From: Heritagella sp051881655
Lineage (GTDB): Bacteria; Bacillota; Clostridia; Oscillospirales; Acutalibacteraceae
DNA: 18,653 nucleotides
Direction: 5' to 3'
NCBI GenBank assembly: GCA_051881655.1
Contig: JBJEQH010000038.1
Coordinates: forward strand, 1-18,653
The notes beneath the pieces were generated by a model. The model saw nothing but the letters and a program-made list of their open reading frames with translations. It did no database searches and had not been told where the DNA came from. Shown piece after piece: positions 13,014-18,653 of the stretch. The first letter of the stretch is position 1. Each line of letters starts with the position of its first letter. Both the position numbers and the translations under genes were made by a program.

Positions 13014-14162
13014 ATGGAGATTCGGGTTTTGGGGCGCACCGGCATCCGGGTGAGTGCGGTGGCCATGGGCTGTGAGGGCTTTGAGGGGAAGAGCGGGGAG
13101 GAATGCGGCGCCATGGTGCGCACCGCGATGGCGTGCGGCATCCGCTTTTTTGATATGTACACCCCCAACCCCACCACGCGGGCGAATATGGGCAGGGCCC
13201 TGGCGGAATACGGCCGGGAGCAGTTTGTGATCCAGGGGCACCTGTGCACCGACTGGCGGGACGGGCAGTACACCCGCACCCGGGAGATCGGGGCGGTGCG
13301 GCGCTCGTTTGAAGGGCTGCTTTCGGATATGCAGCTCTCCTTTGTGGAGATCGGGATGATCCACTACTGCGACGAAACGCGGGAGCTGGAGGAGATTCTG
13401 GCGGGCGACATCCTCCGCTATGCCAAAGAGCTGAAGGAACAGGGGAAAATCCGCTGCATCGGCCTGTCCACCCACAACCCGGACGTGGTGCTGCGGGCCG
13501 TGAAGAGCGGGGAGATCGACGTCATCATGATGAGCGTGAACCCCGCCTATGACATGCTGCCGCCCAGCGAGGACGTGGACATCCTGTTCGCCGGGGAGAC
13601 GTACGACCGGGTGTACGCCGGGATTGACCCCAAGCGGGAGGAGATGTACCGGCAGTGCGAGACCGCCGGGGTGGCGCTGACGGTGATGAAGCCCTTTGCC
13701 GGCGGGCTGCTGCTGGACGGGGCGCAGTCGCCCTTCGGAAAAGCGCTGACGCCGGCGCAGTGCATCCGCTACTGCCTGGACCGGCCGGCGGTGGCGGCGG
13801 TGATGGGCGGCATGAAAAACGAGGAGGAGATCCGCGCGGCGGCGGTCTGTGAGGCGGATGCGGCGGCGCTGGATTACAGCGCGGTGCTGGCGGGCGCGCC
13901 CCGGGCCGCCTTTGACGGGCACTGCATGTACTGCGGCCACTGCGCCCCCTGCGCGGTGAAGATTGAGATTGCCAAAGTGAACCGGTACCTGGATCTGGGG
14001 ACGATTCAGGGCCGGGTGCCGGAGACGGTGCAGGACCACTACGACCGGCTGTCCCACCACGCGGGGGAGTGCATCGGCTGCGGCGCGTGCGTGCGCCGGT
14101 GCCCGTTCGGGGTGGACATTCCCGCCCGGATGCGGCAGGCGGCCCGGCTGTTCGGAAAGTGA
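13014..14162 (+). CDS. Aldo/keto reductase with C-terminal ferredoxin domain
   Basis: A 382-aa cytoplasmic protein. Residues 1 to about 295 form an aldo/keto reductase TIM barrel starting 'RVLGRTGIRVSAVAMG', with D47 and Y49 in the first active-site segment and H117 in 'IHYCD'. The catalytic lysine position ('FVIQGHL', about 71-77) holds Q74, so classic AKR chemistry may be altered. The tail carries C304, C307, C310 and C313 and then C353, C356, C359 and C363 followed by Pro, two cysteine groups that fit [4Fe-4S] cluster binding. AKR-ferredoxin fusions are common in anaerobic clostridia and probably exchange electrons through the clusters; substrates are unknown. The gene has a GGGAGGAG ribosome binding site, lies first behind the MerR-type promoter, and is followed 9 nt later by merR, so a role in electrophile, aldehyde or quinone detoxification is a reasonable inference. 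Confidence 0.93.
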   Translation: MEIRVLGRTGIRVSAVAMGCEGFEGKSGEECGAMVRTAMACGIRFFDMYTPNPTTRANMGRALAEYGREQFVIQGHLCTDWRDGQYTRTREIGAVRRSFEGLLSDMQLSFVEIGMIHYCDETRELEEILAGDILRYAKELKEQGKIRCIGLSTHNPDVVLRAVKSGEIDVIMMSVNPAYDMLPPSEDVDILFAGETYDRVYAGIDPKREEMYRQCETAGVALTVMKPFAGGLLLDGAQSPFGKALTPAQCIRYCLDRPAVAAVMGGMKNEEEIRAAAVCEADAAALDYSAVLAGAPRAAFDGHCMYCGHCAPCAVKIEIAKVNRYLDLGTIQGRVPETVQDHYDRLSHHAGECIGCGACVRRCPFGVDIPARMRQAARLFGK

Positions 14163-14171
14163 GGAATTTGG

Positions 14172-14546
14172 ATGACGATTCAGCAGGTGAGCCAGAAATA
14201 CGGCCTGACCGAGGACACCCTGCGGTATTACGAGCGGGTGGGCATGATCCCGCCGGTGCCCCGCACCGGGGGCGGGCGGCGGGAGTACGGCGAGAGCGAC
14301 TGCCAGTGGGTGGAGCTGGCCAAATGTATGCGCGCCGCCGGGCTGCCCGTTCAGAAAATTGTGGAGTACGCCCAGTTGTGCCGGGAGGGGGACCACACCT
14401 TCCCCCAGCGCCTGGCGCTATTAAAAGACCAGCGGGAGCAGCTGCTCGACACGCGGCGGCAGCTGGACGAGACGCTCAAAAAATTGGAGTACAAAATCGG
14501 GCGGTACGAGGAAGCGGTGCAGACCGGGGCCCTTTCGTGGGACTGA
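14172..14546 (+). CDS. MerR-family transcriptional activator
   Basis: A 124-aa regulator. The winged helix-turn-helix is at residues 1-70 ('TIQQVSQKYGLTEDTLRYYERVGMIPP' pattern with wing 'RREYGESD'), followed by a long coiled-coil dimerisation helix (about 78-118). There is no C-terminal metal-binding loop, so it is not of the metal-sensing type. Cysteines at 44, 52 and 70 are notable: C52 is where I recall the redox/aldehyde-sensing cysteine of AdhR/NmlR regulators. It lies 9 nt after the reductase with a GAGGAA site overlapping that gene's end. The operator with 19-bp spacer upstream of the reductase is the probable target, giving positive autoregulation of the operon. Confidence 0.93.
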   Translation: MTIQQVSQKYGLTEDTLRYYERVGMIPPVPRTGGGRREYGESDCQWVELAKCMRAAGLPVQKIVEYAQLCREGDHTFPQRLALLKDQREQLLDTRRQLDETLKKLEYKIGRYEEAVQTGALSWD

Positions 14547-14579
14547 ATCGCTTTTTCACGCCGGGAGAGGGGCGAATGG

Positions 14580-15458
14580 ATGGAAATTCGGGTACTGCGG
14601 TACTTTTTGGCGGCCGCGCAGGAGGAGAATATCACCCGGGCGGCGGAAAAGCTGCACCTGACCCAGCCCACGCTCAGCCGCCAGCTGTCCGACCTGGAGG
14701 AGGAGCTGGGGCAGGTGCTGTTCCTGCGGGGAAAGCGGAAGATCACCCTGACCGAGGCGGGGCGGCTGCTGCAGCGCCGCGCCGGGGAGATCCTCGAGCT
14801 GTGCGAAAAAACGGAGCGGGAGATCCGCGCCGTGGGGGACGAGGTGCGGGGCACCATCACCATCGGCAGCGGGGAATCCATGGCGGCCCGGCGGCTGATC
14901 CGCTGGATCCGCGCGTTCTCCGAAAAATACCCCGGGGTGACCTTTGACCTGCACACCGGCAACGCCGACCGGATCCGGGAGAGGCTGGATCACGGGCTGC
15001 TGGATCTGGCGCTGCTGCTGTCCCCGGGGGACCTGAAATCCTACGGGTTTCTGCCCCTGAAGGAGCGGGAATACTGGGGCGTGCTGACGCCGGAGGATTC
15101 CCCCCTGGCCCAAAAGACGAGCGTAACCCCGCAGGATCTGAGGGGGGTGCCGCTGATCACGGCCAGCCGGCCGGCGATGCAGAAGCAGATGGAAGCGTGG
15201 TTCGGCGATGAGCCCCTCCCGCCGGTGGCGGCCCGGCACGACCTGATCGCCAATGCGGCCCTGATGGCCCGGGAGGGCATGGGCACGGTGCTGACCATCG
15301 AGGGCGCCGCCGAGCCCTACGCCACGGGGGCGCTGTGCTTCCGCCGGCTCTCGCCGGAACTGGTCAGTACCTCGTTTTTGGTGTGGAAGCCCCATCAGCC
15401 CATGGGAAAGGCGTGCGCGTGCTTTTTGCAGTTTGTGAAAAACGCGGCCGGGGGCTGA
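14580..15458 (+). CDS. LysR-family transcriptional regulator
   Basis: A 292-aa LysR-type regulator with an N-terminal winged HTH (about 1-60; 'ITRAAEKLHLTQPTLSRQLSDLEEELGQVLF' pattern) and a two-lobed effector-binding domain (about 90-290). It is 33 nt downstream of merR on the same strand, with GGGAGAGGGG as ribosome binding site and no promoter between, so it is probably the third gene of the MerR-controlled operon. LysR genes are usually divergent from their targets; here no divergent partner exists, so the regulated genes are not apparent. It is closed by a strong terminator, after which phage genes begin. Confidence 0.93.
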   Translation: MEIRVLRYFLAAAQEENITRAAEKLHLTQPTLSRQLSDLEEELGQVLFLRGKRKITLTEAGRLLQRRAGEILELCEKTEREIRAVGDEVRGTITIGSGESMAARRLIRWIRAFSEKYPGVTFDLHTGNADRIRERLDHGLLDLALLLSPGDLKSYGFLPLKEREYWGVLTPEDSPLAQKTSVTPQDLRGVPLITASRPAMQKQMEAWFGDEPLPPVAARHDLIANAALMAREGMGTVLTIEGAAEPYATGALCFRRLSPELVSTSFLVWKPHQPMGKACACFLQFVKNAAGG

Positions 15459-15481
15459 AAAAACAAAAAAAGAAAAATTCC

Positions 15482-15529
15482 AAAACGGTTTTCTTCTGCG
15501 GAAAAAGCGCAGGGGAAAGCCGTTTTTTT
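15482..15529 (+). terminator. Long-stem terminator at the end of the LysR operon
   Basis: The 19-nt arm at 15482-15500 pairs with 15508-15526 at every position (four G-T wobbles), closing a GAAAAAG loop. A T-tract runs from 15523 to 15529. This marks the end of the reductase-merR-lysR operon and insulates it from the phage genes. A TTG at 15528 lies within the T-tract and cannot be a sensible start codon. Confidence 0.93.
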
Positions 15530-15533
15530 GCGC

Positions 15534-15557
15534 TTCTGTCCCAAAAAGCGGACAGAA
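15534..15557. other. Inverted repeat upstream of the small terminase gene
   Basis: TTCTGTCC at 15534-15541 and GGACAGAA at 15550-15557 form a perfect 8-bp dyad with an 8-nt loop. It is followed by two CGAAAAAAA direct repeats within 15562-15590. No T-run follows on the plus strand, so it is not a normal terminator. Small terminases often bind DNA next to their own gene, which makes this stretch a candidate packaging-site element; that is inference only. Confidence 0.5.
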
Positions 15558-15614
15558 AACCCGAAAAAAAGGTGGCGGAAACGAAAAAAATCCCATAGTC
15601 TCAAAAACCAGGAG

Positions 15615-16091
15615 GTGAGGAACACGGGAAAGACGGCAGAGCAGGCGTTCTCCGGGTGGGAGAGCGTGCGGGACGAGTATCTCGCCGGGGGAACGAGCCT
15701 GCGCAAACTTTCGGAAAAATGGGGGCTCCCCTATGAGGCGGTGCGGCAGCGCAGCCGGCAGGAGAAGTGGAGCGCCTGCCGTGGGGGCGCGGCCCCCGCC
15801 TCGCCCGTGCACAGAGAGGAGAGCCGGCGGGAAAACCTGCTGTGCGCCGCGGACAACGCCGTGCGGCGGATTGACCGGATGCTGCGGGAGGAGGAGCTGA
15901 GCGTGGAGGACATCAAAAAGCTGACCGGGGCGCTGGAGGACATCCGGCGCACCCAGATGATCCGCCTGCGGCTGGATGAGGAGGAACAGCAGGCGCGGAT
16001 TGATTCTTTCCGGGCCAAAAACCTGACGGAGCGGGACGAACCGGCCGGGGGCGTGATTATCCTGGCCGAGGCCGATCAGGGAGAAGAGTGA
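15615..16091 (+). CDS. Phage terminase small subunit
   Basis: A DNA-packaging protein that recognises the phage genome and recruits the large terminase. Residues about 15-50 contain 'YLAGGTSLRKLSEKWGLPYEAVRQRS', a helix-turn-helix of the kind seen at the N-terminus of small terminases. A long charged helix (about 85-135) fits the oligomerisation core, and an acidic tail follows. Position immediately before the large terminase supports the call. The start is unclear. A near-perfect Shine-Dalgarno AGGAGGTGAGG (15610-15620) is followed at ideal distance by ACG at 15624, not ATG. The nearest canonical in-frame start, GTG at 15615 (used here), lies inside the Shine-Dalgarno itself. The upstream TTG at 15528 lies in a terminator. 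The stop codon overlaps a possible GTG start of the next gene. Confidence 0.82.
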   Translation: MRNTGKTAEQAFSGWESVRDEYLAGGTSLRKLSEKWGLPYEAVRQRSRQEKWSACRGGAAPASPVHREESRRENLLCAADNAVRRIDRMLREEELSVEDIKKLTGALEDIRRTQMIRLRLDEEEQQARIDSFRAKNLTERDEPAGGVIILAEADQGEE

Positions 16092-16105
16092 ACGGGGGAA
16101 GACGG

Positions 16106-17551
16106 ATGCGGGAATATTGGAAGCCCCAGCCCCGGCAGCGGGCCTGTATGCAGCGCCGGGAGTACGAGGTGCTGTACGGCGGCGCGGCGGGCGGCGGGAA
16201 GAGCGATTATCTGCTGATGGAGGCGCTGCGGCAGGTGGGAATTCCCCACTACCGGGCGCTGATCCTGCGCAAAACCGGGCCGCAGCTGCGGGAGCTGATC
16301 GACCGCAGCCGGGCGCTGTACCCGGCGGCGTTCCCCGGGGCGCGGTACCGGGTGACCGAAGCGGAGTGGGAGTTTCCTGGCGGGGCGAAAATCGAATTTG
16401 GCACCATGCAGCACCCGGAGGACCGGATCCGCTATCAGGGGCGCCGGTTCGATTTCATCGGCTTTGACGAGCTGACCCATTTCACCTTTTCGGAATACGC
16501 CTACCTGTTCTCCCGCAACCGGCCCAGCGGCCCGGGTACCCGGTGCTACATCCGCGCCACCGCCAACCCCGGCGGCGTGGGCCACGGGTGGGTGAAGGAG
16601 CGGTTTATCGACCCGGCGCCGCCCATGACCCCCATCCCGTTTTCCGCCCGGGTGCAGGCCCCCGACGGCCGGATGATCGAGATCGTGCGCCACCGGTGCT
16701 TTGTGCCCAGCACCGTATTCGACAACGCCATTCTGCTGCGCAACGACCCCCAGTATCTGGCCTCGCTGTCCATGCTGCCCCGGGCCGAGCGGGAGGCGCT
16801 GCTGTACGGCCGGTGGGACAGCTTTTCCGGGCAGGTGTTCACCGAATGGCGGGACGACCCCGCCCATTACCGGGACCGGCTGTTCACCCATGTGGTCGAG
16901 CCCTTCCCCATCCCCGGGGACTGGCTGATCTACCGGGGGTTCGATTTCGGGTACACCCGGCCGTTTTCCGTGGGGTGGTTCGCGGCGGACCGGAGGGGCA
17001 AGCTGTACCAAATCCGGGAGTATTACGGCTGCACCGGCATCCCCAACGAGGGGGTGAAGCTGCCGCCCGACACCATCGCCCGGAATATCCGGCAGAGGGA
17101 GCAGGAGGATCCGGTGCTGCGGGGGCGGGACATCATCGGCGTGGCGGACCCCAGCATTTTCGACGAATCCCGGGGCGAGAGCATCGCCGCCATGATGGAG
17201 AAAGCGCCGCACTTTGTCCTGTGGGGGCCGGGGGACAACACGCGGCTGGCCGGAAAAATGCAGGTGCACTACCGATTGCGCTTTGATGACACGGGCGAAT
17301 GTATGCTGCAGGTGTTCACCGCCTGCCCCCATACCATCCGCACGCTGCCGGCGCTGACCTACGACACGGCCCGGCCGGAGGACGTGAACACGAAAGGCGA
17401 AGACCACATCTACGACATGGTGCGGTATGTGTGCATGGAAAACCCCATCACGCCGCCCGTTTCTCCGCCCGCCGCCGGGAAGCGGGAGAGCGGCCCGCTG
17501 GATACGGGGGAAAAGGAGCAGGAAGAGGAATACCGGTTTTACCGGCTGTGA
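16106..17551 (+). CDS. Phage terminase large subunit
   Basis: A 481-aa ATP-driven DNA-packaging motor and headful/cos nuclease. The ATPase domain has Walker A 'GGAAGGGKS' (25-33) and Walker B 'FDFIGFDE' (115-122, ending in the catalytic glutamate). The C-terminal RNase H-like nuclease has D280 in 'GFDFGY', D348 in 'VADPSIFD' and D437 in 'EDHIYDMVRY' as likely metal ligands. The length is normal for this family, with a Pro/Glu-rich tail before the stop. The ATG at 16106 follows GGGGGAA; an in-frame GTG at 16088 overlapping the small-subunit stop codon is an alternative adding six residues. Both domains are intact, with no frameshift, so the packaging motor does not look decayed. Confidence 0.94.
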   Translation: MREYWKPQPRQRACMQRREYEVLYGGAAGGGKSDYLLMEALRQVGIPHYRALILRKTGPQLRELIDRSRALYPAAFPGARYRVTEAEWEFPGGAKIEFGTMQHPEDRIRYQGRRFDFIGFDELTHFTFSEYAYLFSRNRPSGPGTRCYIRATANPGGVGHGWVKERFIDPAPPMTPIPFSARVQAPDGRMIEIVRHRCFVPSTVFDNAILLRNDPQYLASLSMLPRAEREALLYGRWDSFSGQVFTEWRDDPAHYRDRLFTHVVEPFPIPGDWLIYRGFDFGYTRPFSVGWFAADRRGKLYQIREYYGCTGIPNEGVKLPPDTIARNIRQREQEDPVLRGRDIIGVADPSIFDESRGESIAAMMEKAPHFVLWGPGDNTRLAGKMQVHYRLRFDDTGECMLQVFTACPHTIRTLPALTYDTARPEDVNTKGEDHIYDMVRYVCMENPITPPVSPPAAGKRESGPLDTGEKEQEEEYRFYRL

Positions 17552-17564
17552 GAAAGGAGACACC

Positions 17565-18653
17565 GTGACGGAGAGAAAAAGGCAGGACGAGACGAGGGAG
17601 GACCTTCCCATTGGAAAACAGGAGCTGCGCCATGCGCGGAAAAAGCTGGAGGAGTACCGCCGCGGCAAACAGGTGCTGGAAAAACGGGTGACCGAGAACG
17701 ACCGGTGGTGGCGGATGCGCCACTGGGAGGTGACCGGCGCCGGGCAGGAGGGCGACCCCCGCCCCCGCAGCGCCTGGCTGTTCAACTCGCTGTCCAACAA
17801 GCACGCCGACGCCATGGATCAGTTCCCCAACCCGGTGGTGCTGCCGCGGGAGGAGAGCGACCGGGAGACGGCGGATCAGCTGTCGCGCATTCTGCCGGTG
17901 CTGCTGGAGCGCACCGGCTTTGAGGATGTGTACAGCGACGCCTGGTGGCACAAGCTGAAAAACGGCACGGCGGTGTACGGCGTGTTCTGGGATCCGGGCG
18001 CCGGGAACGGCGGGGGCGAGGCCGTGGTAAAGGAAATCGACCTGCTGCGGATTTTCTGGGAGCCCGGCATCCGGGATATCCAGCAGAGCGAGCAGATTTT
18101 TACCGTGGAGATGTGGAACCCGGAGGCGCTTTATGACCAGTACCCCCAGGCGCGGGGCGAGGTGCACCGGGACGGCCTGCCCCTGTCCCGGTATGTGCGG
18201 GAGGAGAGCTTTTCCGATCACGACCGCATCCTGGTGATCGACTGGTACTACAAAAAGACCGTGGAGACCGGGGACGGCGGGCGGAAAACCGTGCTGCATT
18301 ACTGCAAATTCGCCGGGGAGACGGTGCTGTTCAGCAGTGAGAACAGCGGCCTTGCCTGCTGGTACGAGCACGGGCAGTACCCCTTTGTGTTCGACCGGCT
18401 GTTCCAGATGGAGGAGAGCCCCGCCGGGTTCGGGTACATCGACGTGATGAAGAGCGCCCAGCTGTCCATCGACAAGCTGAACCAGATCCTGCTGCGCCAG
18501 GCGCTGCAGTACAGCAAAAAGCGCTTTTTCATCCGGGCGGGCAGCACCGTCAACGAGGAGGAGTTCGCCGACTGGGACCGGGATTTTGTCCATGTGGCCG
18601 GCACCCTGGGGGAGGAGAACCTGCGGCAGATCGAGGTTTCGCCCCTTGACAAT
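17565..18653 (+). CDS. Phage portal protein (3' end beyond window)
   Basis: An open frame of 363 codons without a stop, running to the last base of the window. It starts at a GTG at 17565 with AAAGGAG at 17553-17559, 13 nt after the large terminase stop. Portal proteins form the dodecameric ring at one capsid vertex through which DNA enters, and contact the large terminase. The call rests on gene order and on the pattern: a basic coiled N-terminus, 'SWLFNSLSNKHADAMD' style opening at about residue 72, then a W-rich section ('DAWWHKLKNGTAVYGVFWDPG', split here only for description) typical of portals from Bacillota gut phages. A P22-/SPP1-like portal fits, but the subtype is uncertain. Complete length and C-terminus cannot be seen. 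Confidence 0.82.
   Translation, partial: MTERKRQDETREDLPIGKQELRHARKKLEEYRRGKQVLEKRVTENDRWWRMRHWEVTGAGQEGDPRPRSAWLFNSLSNKHADAMDQFPNPVVLPREESDRETADQLSRILPVLLERTGFEDVYSDAWWHKLKNGTAVYGVFWDPGAGNGGGEAVVKEIDLLRIFWEPGIRDIQQSEQIFTVEMWNPEALYDQYPQARGEVHRDGLPLSRYVREESFSDHDRILVIDWYYKKTVETGDGGRKTVLHYCKFAGETVLFSSENSGLACWYEHGQYPFVFDRLFQMEESPAGFGYIDVMKSAQLSIDKLNQILLRQALQYSKKRFFIRAGSTVNEEEFADWDRDFVHVAGTLGEENLRQIEVSPLDN

Larger units (their letters stand above)
15530..18653 (+). mobile_element. Tailed-phage packaging module (prophage, left part)
   Basis: Three consecutive rightward genes, small terminase, large terminase and portal, are in the standard order of a Caudoviricetes head/packaging module. The module continues beyond the window. 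No integrase, repressor or attachment site is visible, so the left boundary is only placed at the end of the host terminator and may in fact lie elsewhere. Confidence 0.85.

Noticed and set aside
11021..13279. 752-codon minus-strand frame
   Set aside because: Low-complexity antisense of the GT-C-like gene; it crosses a strong terminator and a promoter.
15528..15614. N-terminal extension of the small terminase from the TTG at 15528
   Set aside because: The codon lies in the T-tract of the upstream terminator, has no ribosome binding site, and the added residues are lysine/arginine-rich translation of A-rich intergenic DNA.

Overview
The window reads as chromosomal DNA of a GC-rich, low-G+C-phylum (Bacillota) anaerobe, most likely a gut Clostridium-type organism of the Oscillospirales. 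This is inferred from strong GGAGG-type ribosome binding sites, sigma-A promoters close to TTGACA-N17-TATAAT, intrinsic terminators with U-tracts, a lysine riboswitch, and an aldo/keto reductase with a ferredoxin tail. No rRNA, tRNA or CRISPR array was found. The codon bias is strong enough that long antisense reading frames exist opposite nearly every gene; I treat these as shadows.

Layout. (1) 1-1.7 kb: a short unassigned left edge, then two leftward genes: a lipoprotein with noticeably lower GC than its neighbours, and a 94-aa protein resembling the DUF6794 core. (2) 1.7-3 kb: rightward genes for a 52-aa ribbon-helix-helix protein, a deoxyinosine/uracil-DNA-glycosylase-family protein, and an overlapping four-helix-bundle protein. 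(3) 3-5 kb: a consensus promoter, a lysine riboswitch with its terminator, and an NhaC-superfamily transporter that starts at TTG just after the terminator; this is probably a lysine transporter (LysW type). (4) 5-5.9 kb: a Fic-domain AMP-transferase gene flanked by two copies of a 54-nt hairpin repeat that differ at one base. (5) 5.9-8.9 kb: leftward nudC (Nudix NADH/NAD-cap hydrolase) and an S9-family peptidase, with a divergent promoter pair shared with trmB. (6) 9-12.9 kb: trmB, then a leftward DUF3810 HExxH membrane protein and a divergent rightward GT-C-like membrane protein, whose predicted promoters overlap at the -10 element. (7) 12.9-15.5 kb: an apparent aldo/keto reductase - MerR - LysR operon behind a textbook 19-bp-spacer MerR promoter, closed by a 19-bp-stem terminator. 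(8) 15.5 kb to the right edge: a tailed-phage packaging module (small terminase, large terminase, portal protein cut by the window edge).

Working together: the MerR protein probably activates its own operon through the operator 5' of the reductase gene. The riboswitch links the transporter to lysine level. The phage genes are physically insulated from the host operon by the terminator. The most unusual points are the small-terminase gene, which has an ideal Shine-Dalgarno sequence but an ACG where ATG is expected, the repeat-bracketed Fic gene, the overlapping divergent promoters at about 11.03 kb, and mutually exclusive pairing segments in the riboswitch expression platform. I did not find a clearly unprecedented multi-gene system.
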